52,687 nt of DNA from JABMQB01 sp964575025 (GCA_964575025.1 CAZNPV010000028.1:1-52687); one strand, 5' to 3'; shown: positions 1 to 8,550, counted from the stretch's first letter. Numbers and translations: made by a program. The notes: generated by a model not told the origin, from the letters alone.

Positions 1-79
1 TTGCACACAACTCGTTTATATGTGGAACAAAGTTATCTTATAATTCTTTATCTGGTTGTTTATGTGTAAGTTTTTTATC

Positions 80-1234
80 TTATATATCCAGGTCATCAAA
101 CGGATTTTTAATGTTCTGTAGACTCTGATTGGAAACATGCGTATAAATTTCAGTTGTTTTTGATGATTTGTGTCCCAAAAATACCTGAATATAGCGCAAA
201 TCGGTACCATTCTCCAACAAATGGGTTGCTATGCTGTGACGCAAACAATGAATCGTATAAGGTTTATGGATTTGTGCTTTTATCATGGCTCTCTCAAATA
301 CTTTTTGTAAACTGGAAGCCGTTAAAGGTTTTCCCGGGTATTGCCCTTCAATGAAGAATTCTTTAGGGCGGTATTCCTCATAATAACTTTTCATCTTTTG
401 TATGGTTTGTCTGCTTAAAGGGATCATCCGGTCTTTTTTCCCTTTTGAGTTTATTACGGAAAGCATCTTTCTTTTGGAGTCAATGTGTGCCAGTTTTAAG
501 TTGATCAGTTCGCTTCTTCGAAGACCGCAAGAATAAATTAACATCATCGCCATTTTATGCTTGGAATTGTTAATGGCACGAAAAAAAAGAAGTAAATCGG
601 ACTTGCTGAATACCTTTGGTAAACTTTTTGCTTTTAGGGGACGCTCAATTTCTTCGGCTTTCAACGGGTAATTATAATTTTTTTCGTAAAACAATTTTAC
701 CGCGCTTAATACCTGGTTCTGAAAGGTAGCGCTTAATCCATGCTTTAGTACAAAATCATTGTTAAACCGGGTAATATCGTACAAGCTTATCATATCAGGT
801 CGCGAAGAAGCAAAAAAGCCAAAAAAAATCTCTAAATTATGAATGTAGGTATTGATGGTGTTTTGTGCATAACGTTTTTGTTTTAGCCAGGCCCTGAAAT
901 AGGCAATTTCTGTTTTAACCTGCGGAGACAAACAAGATTTTATCCTTTTCAGGTTGTAAGTAGCTTTGGGGAATTCCGATGGTCCTTTGATGTCTTTTTT
1001 GTTTTTTTTCAGGGCCGAATAGTCTATCCATGCATTGCTATGGAATGCTTTAAAAAAAGAATGTAAATTGAAATGCTTTTCCGGTATGTACCAACACCTT
1101 TTGCTTGTGCTCCAGAAAGTATTACTTCGCTTTTTTAATGCGTTAATCAAATCATGGTCGTAATCAAACTTTACTAAAACAACCGGTTGATTTTTGTGAT
1201 AATCGGACTGTAGTATTATGGTGGGCTTAGACAT
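80..1234 (-). CDS. Tyrosine recombinase / integrase
   Basis: 384-aa site-specific recombinase. The catalytic set is visible: Arg239 in GLRRSEL, His329 and Arg332 in HCLRHS, His355 in LGHKSS and the nucleophile Tyr364 in TEIYTH. A SAM-like core-binding domain lies at about residues 105-190. About 100 lysine- and aromatic-rich residues precede it, making the protein longer than a plain XerC/D-type enzyme of about 300 aa. The catalytic domain resembles the integron-type and XerD-like group. The gene lies just 3' of tRNA-Leu(GAG), in the same orientation, with an array of tRNA 3'-end copies in between. This is the usual position of an integrase next to its attachment site, so the element probably extends left out of the window. 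Family assignment is firm; substrate specificity is inference. Confidence 0.93.
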   Translation of the reverse strand: MSKPTIILQSDYHKNQPVVLVKFDYDHDLINALKKRSNTFWSTSKRCWYIPEKHFNLHSFFKAFHSNAWIDYSALKKNKKDIKGPSEFPKATYNLKRIKSCLSPQVKTEIAYFRAWLKQKRYAQNTINTYIHNLEIFFGFFASSRPDMISLYDITRFNNDFVLKHGLSATFQNQVLSAVKLFYEKNYNYPLKAEEIERPLKAKSLPKVFSKSDLLLFFRAINNSKHKMAMMLIYSCGLRRSELINLKLAHIDSKRKMLSVINSKGKKDRMIPLSRQTIQKMKSYYEEYRPKEFFIEGQYPGKPLTASSLQKVFERAMIKAQIHKPYTIHCLRHSIATHLLENGTDLRYIQVFLGHKSSKTTEIYTHVSNQSLQNIKNPFDDLDI

Positions 1235-1523
1235 CTGTGTTTTTATTGGTTCTCAGCCTTCTAAACTATAAATTTTTATTGAAAATTCCAAAATAATGAT
1301 CGGGATCTTGTTCCTAAGAGCTATTGCTGTAAAATTAAACAAGGTTGCCCTGTATTATCTTAACAGGACAATCTTATCTAAAGTGCCCAGAACAAGACTC
1401 CCCGATAGCCATCGGGGTAGACTTCTCGTCTTGTTCTTAAAAGCTATTGCTGTAAAATAAAATAAGGTTGCCCTGTATTATCTTAACAGAACAACCTTTA
1501 CTAAAGTGCCCAGAACAAGACTC

Positions 1524-1623
1524 NNNNNNNNNNNNNNNNNNNNNNNNNNNNNNNNNNNNNNNNNNNNNNNNNNNNNNNNNNNNNNNNNNNNNNNNNNNNN
1601 NNNNNNNNNNNNNNNNNNNNNNN
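1524..1623. other. Assembly gap (100 N) inside the tandem array
   Basis: The run is exactly 100 N, the usual placeholder for a gap of unknown size. It is flanked on both sides by array sequence: 20 bases of a unit on the left and 35 bases on the right. At least one further unit is probably hidden here, and the number of copies cannot be read. Confidence 0.97.
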
Positions 1624-1667
1624 TGCCCTGTATTATCTTAACAGAACAACCTTTACTAAAGTGCCCA

Positions 1668-1714
1668 GAACAAGACTCCCCGATAGCCATCGGGGTAGAC
1701 TTCTCGTCTTGTTC
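1668..1714. repeat. Nested dyad inside the array unit
   Basis: The outer arms gaacaagac (1668-1676) and gtcttgttc (1706-1714) are perfect 9-bp inverted repeats. Inside them ccccgat (1678-1684) and atcgggg (1689-1695) form a 7-bp stem with a 4-nt loop. The left outer arm is part of the tRNA 3' end, so the tRNA-like half can pair with the following spacer. The same structure occurs at about 1390-1436. Confidence 0.75.
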
Positions 1715-1730
1715 TTAAAAGCTATTGCTG

Positions 1731-1776
1731 TAAAATAAAATAAGGTTGCCCTGTATTATCTTAACAGAACAACCTT
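1731..1776 (-). terminator. Probable Rho-independent terminator of tRNA-Leu
   Basis: Read on the minus strand just after the tRNA, AAGGTTG and CAACCTT pair, followed by a shorter inner stem (CTGT with ACAG) and a 9-nt loop. The T-rich stretch ATTTTATTTTA comes next. The hairpin is copied in each array unit. Confidence 0.6.
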
Positions 1777-1784
1777 TACTAAAG

Positions 1785-1870
1785 TGCCCAGAACAAGACT
1801 CGAACTTGCACAGCCAAAAACGGCCACCAGGCCCTCAACCTGGCGTGTCTACCAATTCCACCATCTGGGC
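1785..1870 (-). tRNA. tRNA-Leu(GAG)
   Basis: The 86-nt class II tRNA reads on the minus strand from 1870. The acceptor strand GCCCAGA pairs with TCTGGGC followed by discriminator A. The anticodon stem CCAGG/CCTGG encloses the loop TTGAGGG, giving anticodon GAG. A long variable arm and a T-loop with GTTCGAG follow. CCA is not encoded. A TAnnTTTG-like box (TAGTTTTG, minus strand, 1981-1974) lies about 100 nt upstream. The 3' end serves as the apparent integration target of the neighbouring recombinase. Confidence 0.93.
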
Positions 1871-2018
1871 ATTTATCACAGAACAAACGTCAATCCGTGT
1901 CTCTTGAAACGCATCTTTGTGCGGTCTTTCCGGGAAACTGGCTGTTAACAGTCCCGACCCCGCTTTTGTTCCGCAAAACTAAAAAAAAAATGATTACCGC
2001 ATGATGTTTTGGGAAAAT

Positions 2019-2369
2019 TTACTTCCGTTCGTATTCCACCTCCCGGGTTACCTCAACGACAACTCCTTTGATCACTTTGAACAGTAGCTTTTCCTTTTTC
2101 AGAGCAGCTGGTGTTAGCATCGGGTCCAGGGTTCCCTGTCCCTTGCTGATCTCCATCCCCTGTAGTTCTTCTGTTTGATTATATACGTAAAGCTGCCCTT
2201 CCGATGTGGGAATAATCGTGGTTGGCTTTCCCAGGTTTTTCTCAAGGACCTCAACCGGCTGGCCTTCGTATTTCCTTAATTCGTATAGCTTTCCACAACT
2301 GACACATATTAAAATCAACAGGATGGAAAAAATACGGATACAGGTCTTGTTGTTTTTCGTTACAACCAT
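2019..2369 (-). CDS. Small lipoprotein, hypothetical
   Basis: A lipoprotein of about 116 aa when started at the ATG at 2369; an in-frame ATG at 2399 would add 10 polar residues before the signal peptide and is less likely. A hydrophobic stretch ends in ICVSC, giving a lipidated Cys25. The mature part contains GQPVEVLEKNLGKPTTI, which loosely resembles the pattern of small outer-membrane lipoproteins of the SmpA/BamE kind, where a short helix precedes a glycine-proline turn. That resemblance is weak and no function is assigned. It is monocistronic, transcribed away from the PUL, with the tRNA downstream. Confidence 0.7.
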   Translation of the reverse strand: MVVTKNNKTCIRIFSILLILICVSCGKLYELRKYEGQPVEVLEKNLGKPTTIIPTSEGQLYVYNQTEELQGMEISKGQGTLDPMLTPAALKKEKLLFKVIKGVVVEVTREVEYERK

Positions 2370-2644
2370 TGTGGGTATTGTAAATTTTTTTTGATGCAAT
2401 TATATCTCTTTTATTCGGGTCAATGTGTCATTTTTACACAAAAAATTTTCAGATCTGCTTTTCAATCTATATTTTTAGTGTTCGATCTGTATATAAACGT
2501 GAATTGTTTTACAAAGTAACGGATTTTATGTGAAAGCATTGCGATCGGGAGCGAGGTTCACCTCTCTCAGGAGGGGAGAGTATAAGGAATTGTTTATTTT
2601 AATGAGAAAATAACTTAAAAGATTAACAACAAAATATTTTACGT

Positions 2645-3817
2645 ATGAAAAAACATTTTTTATTGGCCTGTTCTGTTTTGACTCTTTTGGGATTTTCAAC
2701 TTTTGCCCAGCAGTCGTTATTCGGGGGTCAGCCGGTTGTTTCTCCTGAGATTCATGAGAACAACACCGTTACTTTTCGTGTGGAGGCTCCGGGAGCGGAG
2801 GAGGTAAAAATCAGTGGCGACTGGATGCCCGCCCAGGGGTGGGGCCCGGGAACAGCAGACATGACAAAAGGGGAAAAGGATATCTGGACCTATACTACGG
2901 AAGTGCTGGCTCCAGAATTGTATTCCTATACCGTAACGGTTGACGGATTTAAATCGGTCGATCCGAACCATCCGTTTATTGTTCGTGATGTGGCTTCGGT
3001 AATGAATATTTTCATCATCGGGGGCGGTCAGGCAGATTTGTATAAGGTGAATGATGTCCCCCATGGTACGGTTACCCACCGGTGGTATGATTCCCCGGGA
3101 CTGGATATGGACCGCAGGATCACTGTTTACACCCCTCCGGGGTATGAAAACAACAGCGAAAAATATCCTGTTTTATATCTGTTACACGGCGCCGGGGGCG
3201 ATGAAGAAGCCTGGATAACCCTGGGACGGACCGCTCAGATCATGGATAATCTCATAGCGCAGGGAAAGGCGAAACCCATGATCGTGGTAATGCCCAACGG
3301 CAACGTGATCCAGGATGCCGCACCCGGGGAAGGCCATGAAGGATTTTACAAACCCCAGTTTATGGTACCCAAAACCATGGACGGAACCTATGAAGCTACA
3401 TTTCCTGATATCCTGAATTTTGTGGAAACCAATTACCGGGTGATAACCAATAAAAAAAACCGGGCAATCGCCGGACTTTCCATGGGCGGATTTCATTCCC
3501 TCCATATTTCACGCTACTATCCGGATACTTTCGATTATATCGGATTGTTTTCAGCTGCCATCCTCCCGAATCAGGAGGTGTCGCACGAGGTTTATAACGA
3601 CATCGACGGTACCCTCAAAAAACAAATGGAGAACGCCTATGCACTTTACTGGATCGGCATAGGAAAAACCGATTTCCTGTATGATGCGGTAACCGAATAC
3701 CGGGAAAAACTGGACCGCATGGGTATGGAATATACATACCGTGAAACCGATGGAGGGCATATATGGAAAAACTGGCGGATGTACCTTTCGGAATTCGTAC
3801 CTTTATTGTTTCAATAA
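2645..3817 (+). CDS. CE1-type esterase with N-terminal E-set domain
   Basis: 390-aa secreted esterase. The signal peptide ends near residue 21 (FAQQS). Residues about 30-125 form an E-set/CBM48-like immunoglobulin fold, as in the N-terminal domain of feruloyl/acetyl esterases such as Fae1A. Residues 140-390 are an esterase-D-like alpha/beta hydrolase with HGAGGDEEAW at the oxyanion region, nucleophile Ser279 in GLSMGG and His372 in GGHIWKNW. The family removes acyl groups (feruloyl, acetyl and others) from polysaccharides; the acyl group here is unknown. It is the first gene of a same-strand run of four esterases and is clearly paralogous to the gene at 3996, sharing length, domain order and C-terminus. 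It probably acts in the periplasm or outside the cell. Confidence 0.9.
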   Translation: MKKHFLLACSVLTLLGFSTFAQQSLFGGQPVVSPEIHENNTVTFRVEAPGAEEVKISGDWMPAQGWGPGTADMTKGEKDIWTYTTEVLAPELYSYTVTVDGFKSVDPNHPFIVRDVASVMNIFIIGGGQADLYKVNDVPHGTVTHRWYDSPGLDMDRRITVYTPPGYENNSEKYPVLYLLHGAGGDEEAWITLGRTAQIMDNLIAQGKAKPMIVVMPNGNVIQDAAPGEGHEGFYKPQFMVPKTMDGTYEATFPDILNFVETNYRVITNKKNRAIAGLSMGGFHSLHISRYYPDTFDYIGLFSAAILPNQEVSHEVYNDIDGTLKKQMENAYALYWIGIGKTDFLYDAVTEYREKLDRMGMEYTYRETDGGHIWKNWRMYLSEFVPLLFQ

Positions 3818-3829
3818 AAAATATCAGTT

Positions 3830-3968
3830 ATGAACAAAAGAAAGTTCTTTACGATCAGCTGAGTTGCATATCTACAGAACAGGAGGACATGGATTCGGAA
3901 TGCAGAAGAAAAACATACCTACCGATGACTGGATCCAGCGTTTTTACGAGTGGCTAATGAACTTATAA
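3830..3968 (+). pseudogene. Internally deleted alpha/beta hydrolase remnant
   Basis: The short gap between the two CE1 genes holds the two ends of a third gene. At 3830 an ATG opens a signal-peptide-like start (MNKRKFFTIS) that hits TGA after ten codons. Immediately after, in another frame from about 3858, comes AELHIYRTGGHGFGM, then QKKNIPTDDW, then IQRFYEWLMNL and a stop at 3966. This is the typical C-terminus of the BD-FAE/acetyl-xylan-esterase-like alpha/beta hydrolases, with GGHGFG carrying the catalytic His. The whole middle, including the nucleophile, is missing. The simplest reading is one large internal deletion that joined start to end. Confidence 0.75.
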
Positions 3969-3995
3969 ATGATCATAACAAGTAAAATAATTTAA

Positions 3996-5168
3996 ATGAT
4001 GAAAAAACAAATCCTTTTACGATTAAGTGCCTTCGCGGCCTTTTTTCTGTTTATTTTTCAGGTAAACGCTCAGTTTCAACGTGGGCCCCGTATTGTCTCG
4101 CCTGATGTGAATGAGAACTGCTCCGTCACGTTCCGGTTAATGGCTCCTGAGGCCGGAAAGGTAACTGTCAGCGGCAGCTGGATGTCCGGCTGGGGAACGC
4201 AGGTTGACATGGTTCCGGGAGATTCCGGTGTGTGGTCGGTAACCACGGCTGTCCTGGATCCGGATTTTTATACCTATTCCTTTTATGTGAACGGGGTGAA
4301 AACCCTGGATCCAGCAAATCCTCAGGTTGTACGCGATGGTTCCCGTTTTGACAATGCTGTAATCGTTCCGGGAGAAGCATCGAAAGTGTACACAGTGCAG
4401 GATGTGCCCCACGGAATCCTTTCGAAGGTGTGGTATCCTTCGCCGACACTGGATAAAAACCGCAGAATGTATGTATACACCCCACCCGGATATGAGGAGG
4501 GAAAGGCAAAATACCCGGTTTTTTACCTTTTGCACGGAGCTGGTGGCGATGAGGATGCCTGGACAACCCTGGGACGTACGCCCTGGATCATGGATAACCT
4601 GATCGCTGCAGGCAAAGCCAAACCCATGATCGTGGTGATGACCAATGGGAATGCCTGGGCAGCAGCAGCTCCCGGTGAAGAACCGGCAACCGGCGAAACA
4701 GAAACGACCGGTTTCTCACAAAGAACCCGGGGCGGATTCGAGAATAGCCTGGTAAACGATGTGATTCCCTATATCGAAGATCACTACCGGGTGCTCTCCA
4801 ATCCGGAAAACCGCGCGATAGCCGGTTTATCCATGGGTGGAATGCATACCCAGAATATCACCAATGCCAATCCCGGGATGTTTGATTACATCGGCGTGAT
4901 GAGCATGGGACTCATGAATGACCCGCGACGGGGAAATTACAGTGAAGAAGAACACAAAAAACAGATCCTGGTGCTGAAAGAAAACGGGGTGAAATTGTAC
5001 TGGATAGGTTGTGGTAAAGAGGATTTCCTCTATGAAGGAGCCATCAACCTGTGCAAATTTTATGATGCACTGGATTTTGACTATGAATTTAGGGAAAGTT
5101 CGGGAGGACATACCTGGGCTAACTGGAGGCTTTATTTATCGGAACTGGCTCCCCGGCTGTTTCAATAG
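3996..5168 (+). CDS. CE1-type esterase with N-terminal E-set domain (paralogue)
   Basis: 390 aa, the same architecture as its upstream neighbour: signal peptide to about residue 25 (QVNAQ), E-set domain about 30-125, then an esterase-D-like fold. Nucleophile Ser279 lies in AGLSMGGM and His372 in GGHTWANW. It differs from the paralogue around residues 222-250, where an alanine/glutamate/threonine-rich insertion near the active site could change substrate choice. ATG at 3999 is an alternative start. It is followed after 34 bp by a carboxylesterase on the same strand, so the four esterase genes are probably co-transcribed. The acyl substrate is unknown; the role in removing esters from the glycan handled by this locus is inferred from context. 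Confidence 0.9.
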   Translation: MMKKQILLRLSAFAAFFLFIFQVNAQFQRGPRIVSPDVNENCSVTFRLMAPEAGKVTVSGSWMSGWGTQVDMVPGDSGVWSVTTAVLDPDFYTYSFYVNGVKTLDPANPQVVRDGSRFDNAVIVPGEASKVYTVQDVPHGILSKVWYPSPTLDKNRRMYVYTPPGYEEGKAKYPVFYLLHGAGGDEDAWTTLGRTPWIMDNLIAAGKAKPMIVVMTNGNAWAAAAPGEEPATGETETTGFSQRTRGGFENSLVNDVIPYIEDHYRVLSNPENRAIAGLSMGGMHTQNITNANPGMFDYIGVMSMGLMNDPRRGNYSEEEHKKQILVLKENGVKLYWIGCGKEDFLYEGAINLCKFYDALDFDYEFRESSGGHTWANWRLYLSELAPRLFQ

Positions 5169-5202
5169 TGCCTTACAGGGAACGTTCAAAGGATAAAAAG
5201 AT

Positions 5203-6843
5203 ATGAATCCTTTTTCGAGAAGAGAATTTCTCAAAACCACATCCCTGGCTGTTGTGCCTGGTATCCTTCTTCCCCGCAGCGTTTACGGTATTTGTGGTCA
5301 GGAGGCAGAGTATAAGGTAGTGGAAACAGCGGCTGGCAGACTCAGAGGATACCGTGAAGAAGGCGTGAATATATTTAAAGGAGTGCCGTATGCCGGGCAT
5401 GTATCCGGACAAAACCGTTTTTTGAAGGCAGGGCCTGTAAGTCCCTGGGCAGGGATAAAAGATGCCCTGCAGCTCGGATTCCCATCCATACAACCGCCTC
5501 ACCAGACTTATGGCCTGAATGAACCGGATCCTGCTGAGGATTGCCTGGTGCTGAATATCTGGACTCCTGCCAACGACAACAAAAAACGGGCTGTCATGGT
5601 ATACAACCATGGTGGAGGATTCCGGACCGGCTCGGGAGGAAGCGTCAGCCAGGACGGAGCCAACCTGGCCCGCATGTACGACGTGGTGGTTGTGGCTACC
5701 AACCACCGCCTCGGACTCCTCGGTTTTCTTTATCTGGATGAAATCGCCGGGGATGAATATAAAGGCTCCGGAAACCGCGGAGTCCAGGATATCGCAGTTG
5801 CCTTGGAGTGGATTCATGAAAACATCACTCAGTTCGGGGGCGATCCGGAAAATGTAATGATCTTCGGAGAGTCGGGTGGGGGAATGAAAACATCAAGCCT
5901 CTATGCTATGCCTGAGGCTGAACCCTATTTTAATAAAGCATCCATAGAAAGCGGCCCGGGAGTGGAGCTTATCCTGAAAGAAAATGCCAGGCAAACAACA
6001 CTAAGGGTGCTCGAATACCTGAACATTTCACCTGGTAACTGGAGAAAACTGTTGGAAGTGCCGGCTGATAAATTGCTCGAGGCACAGGAAAAGATCCCTA
6101 AAACACCCAATCCCCTTTCCGGAGGATTCCGGGGTATTGGCAACTCAGGAGCCGGCAGTTTCGGAGCAGTGAAAGACGGATACCTAATTCCTGAGCACCC
6201 CTTTGAACCAACCGCTCCCGGAATATCAAAAAAGAAACCCCTGATGGTGGGCTGGAATGAAGATGAATACATCTTTTTTGCCATGACATCCGGTGATAAA
6301 GAAGTTTTTACGCTTTCTGAAAAACAATTGAAAGAACGACTTGAAAGGGATTATGGAGAAAATGCAGATCTCATCCGTAAAACGTATCATGAAGCAAATC
6401 CGGAAAAAACTCCCGGGGAAATTTATATTGCCATTCGGTCCATAATGATGATGGGTCTTGGTTCAATTACCATTGCAGAAAGAAAAGCCATGCAGGGAGG
6501 TGCTCCTGCGTACCTTTATAATTTTGGATATAAATCAAATGCTAGAATACCCGGAACTGAATTTGAATTCGGTACAATGCATGCCCTGGATATTCCTTTT
6601 AAATTTTACAATGTGGAAGAGGGCATGGCAGGTACGCGGCCCAATCGGTATGAAGCGTCAAAGAACATGACTGCTTTCTGGACGAATTTTGCCAAAATCG
6701 GAAAGCCGTTGGCACCGGGGCAGCCCTCATGGCCGGCATACAACCTCACATCACGCCCCACGATGCGGATTGATGTCCACTGCGAAGTAATCCGCGACCG
6801 GTTCAAAGCGGAACGGGAAATGTGGGGAAAGGTATTTGGATAA
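5203..6843 (+). CDS. Type-B carboxylesterase, Tat-exported
   Basis: 546 aa, the usual length for the COesterase family (alpha/beta hydrolase). The N-terminus SRREFLKTTSLAVV is a twin-arginine signal, suggesting folded export to the periplasm. Family signatures are EDCLVLNIW (112-120), the oxyanion-hole HGGGF (136-140) and nucleophile Ser224 in FGESGGG; the usual acidic and His residues are probably in the GWNEDE and MHALDIPF regions. It hydrolyses carboxylic esters; the physiological ester is unknown. It sits between the CE1 pair and a second Tat-type carboxylesterase 27 bp downstream. Three carboxylesterases of this family in one locus point to a heavily acylated substrate. Confidence 0.9.
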   Translation: MNPFSRREFLKTTSLAVVPGILLPRSVYGICGQEAEYKVVETAAGRLRGYREEGVNIFKGVPYAGHVSGQNRFLKAGPVSPWAGIKDALQLGFPSIQPPHQTYGLNEPDPAEDCLVLNIWTPANDNKKRAVMVYNHGGGFRTGSGGSVSQDGANLARMYDVVVVATNHRLGLLGFLYLDEIAGDEYKGSGNRGVQDIAVALEWIHENITQFGGDPENVMIFGESGGGMKTSSLYAMPEAEPYFNKASIESGPGVELILKENARQTTLRVLEYLNISPGNWRKLLEVPADKLLEAQEKIPKTPNPLSGGFRGIGNSGAGSFGAVKDGYLIPEHPFEPTAPGISKKKPLMVGWNEDEYIFFAMTSGDKEVFTLSEKQLKERLERDYGENADLIRKTYHEANPEKTPGEIYIAIRSIMMMGLGSITIAERKAMQGGAPAYLYNFGYKSNARIPGTEFEFGTMHALDIPFKFYNVEEGMAGTRPNRYEASKNMTAFWTNFAKIGKPLAPGQPSWPAYNLTSRPTMRIDVHCEVIRDRFKAEREMWGKVFG

Positions 6844-6870
6844 TCCATTCAATAAAAAAAACAATAAAAG

Positions 6871-8550
6871 ATGAAAACCAACAGAAGAGATTTTTTTCAG
6901 ACTATGGGAGCCGGGGCTGCCGGACTGGGCCTGGCTTCGGCATTACCTTTAACCGCCTGTTCCGATACAGGCCGGAAAGGGACAGACAACGATGAACAGG
7001 TTCTGTTTATCGGCGATGACATTGCTATCGCCGAAACGGTATATGGAAAGGTCAAAGGATTTATCCTTCGCGGGATTTACCAGTTCCGGGGCATTCCCTA
7101 TGGGGCCGACACAGGCGGCAAAAACCGTTTTATGCCTCCCCGGAAACCCGAACCCTGGGAAGATATATTCCCGGCCGTTTGGTGGGGTAATTCAGCCCCT
7201 CAGATCATGGATAACCGCTACGCCAATGCCTATTCCTCGTTCAGAGATCATTGGAATTATGACGATGTGAGCGAGGATTGCCTGCGGCTGAACGTATGGA
7301 CACCTGCCATTGCTGACGGAAAAAAACGGCCGGTGATGGTCTGGTTCCACGGAGGGGGATATACCAACGGCAACGGAATTGAACAGGATGGATACAAAGG
7401 AGAAAACCTGAGCCGTAAGGGAGATGTGGTTTTTGTTTCTGTCAATCACCGGCTGGGACCCATCGGATTTACAGATCTATCCGGGGTAGGAGGAGAAAAA
7501 TATGCCCACTCAGGGAATGTGGGAGCCCTGGATATGGTAGCTGCCCTCGAATGGGTTCATGAGAACATAGCACACTTTGGGGGTGATCCGGGCAATGTAA
7601 CCATCATGGGACAGTCGGGTGGCGGTGCCAAGGTGTGTGTGCTCACAGCCATGCCGGCAGCCAAAGGACTGGTGCATAAAGTGGTCCCCTTAAGCGGTTC
7701 AACCACAGGGGCTACGGACCAGGAATACTCCCGGAAACTGGGAACGTATGTTCTGAAAGAAGCCGGACTAAAGCCCTCCGAAATAGATAAGCTTCAGGAG
7801 ATAACCTGGAAAGAGTACATCCTCATTGCAAACGAAGCCAGCCGGAAATTAAGGGAAGAATCCGGAGGAAGTGGAATGATGCGGGGCGGCTTTTCACCTG
7901 TGGCTGATGGAATACACATCCCAAAGGGTACATTCTATTCCCCGGAGAATAGTGTGTCTGCCAATGTGCCTATGTTGATATGCAGTACCTTCCATGAATG
8001 GGGAATGGCCAGTACCAATCCTGAACTGGAAAATATTACCGCGGAAGAGGCAAAGGAAATGCTGAAAGAAAGATCCGGTTTCAGAGGCGGCCTGGGCGAT
8101 AAGGCGCCGGAAGTGTACGATGCCTATGCCAGGGCTTTTCCCGATGCCAAACCCATTGAAGTGATGACCCTGGTAGCCAGCAACCGGCAGGGAGTGGTCG
8201 AAACAGCCAATGCCAAACTCAATGAACCGGCCCCGGTATATGTGGCTTGGTTTGGCTGGGAACCGCCATTGTTCGACAAAAGAATGCGGGCATTCCATTG
8301 TCTGGATATCTGCTTCTGGTATGATAATACCGACCTGATGCTAACCCATACCGGAGGCGGTGCACGACCCAGGAAACTTTCAGAAAAAATGTCGGATGCC
8401 CTCCTTCAGTTTATGAGAACCGGAGATCCAAACTGCACAAGCATGCCCGAATGGCCAAAATATACCAAAGAAAACGGCGAAACAATGATCCTGAACGATG
8501 TGTGCGAAGTGAAAAATGATCCCGACAGGGAAGGAAGAGAGATGCTTTGA
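6871..8550 (+). CDS. Type-B carboxylesterase, Tat-exported (second)
   Basis: 559 aa. A twin-arginine signal (NRRDFFQTMGAGAAG) is followed by a possible lipobox LTAC, so the protein may be both Tat-exported and lipidated at Cys30. Signature EDCLRLNVW (135-143), HGGGY (160-164) and nucleophile Ser249 in MGQSGGG are present; RAFHCLDICF carries the likely catalytic His. It is last in the esterase run; the next gene is convergent. Similar to its upstream neighbour but clearly diverged, so probably an old duplication. Ester hydrolase activity is secure at family level; the exact substrate is not known. Confidence 0.9.
   Translation: MKTNRRDFFQTMGAGAAGLGLASALPLTACSDTGRKGTDNDEQVLFIGDDIAIAETVYGKVKGFILRGIYQFRGIPYGADTGGKNRFMPPRKPEPWEDIFPAVWWGNSAPQIMDNRYANAYSSFRDHWNYDDVSEDCLRLNVWTPAIADGKKRPVMVWFHGGGYTNGNGIEQDGYKGENLSRKGDVVFVSVNHRLGPIGFTDLSGVGGEKYAHSGNVGALDMVAALEWVHENIAHFGGDPGNVTIMGQSGGGAKVCVLTAMPAAKGLVHKVVPLSGSTTGATDQEYSRKLGTYVLKEAGLKPSEIDKLQEITWKEYILIANEASRKLREESGGSGMMRGGFSPVADGIHIPKGTFYSPENSVSANVPMLICSTFHEWGMASTNPELENITAEEAKEMLKERSGFRGGLGDKAPEVYDAYARAFPDAKPIEVMTLVASNRQGVVETANAKLNEPAPVYVAWFGWEPPLFDKRMRAFHCLDICFWYDNTDLMLTHTGGGARPRKLSEKMSDALLQFMRTGDPNCTSMPEWPKYTKENGETMILNDVCEVKNDPDREGREML

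Larger units (their letters stand above)
1300..1801. repeat. Tandem array of 123-bp units carrying the tRNA-Leu 3' end
   Basis: The motif gtgcccagaacaagactc recurs at 1383, 1506, 1661 and 1784. The 1383/1506 and 1661/1784 pairs are exactly 123 bp apart. The complete units are nearly identical, while the outermost one (about 1300-1380) has diverged. The 17 nt at 1785-1801 are the real tRNA 3' end; the other copies are detached duplicates. Each full unit also holds a terminator-like hairpin (for example 1742-1776) and a nested dyad (for example 1668-1714). No ORF fits inside a unit. The array lies between the recombinase and the tRNA, so the copies are best read as duplicated attachment sites. 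Copy number is unknown because of the gap. Confidence 0.9.

Noticed and set aside
1300..1801. CRISPR array
   Set aside because: The whole 123-bp unit is repeated, with no unique spacers and no cas genes; it is a tandem repeat.
5173..5817. 214-aa reading frame opposite the first Tat carboxylesterase
   Set aside because: Antisense of conserved COesterase motifs; no own domain.
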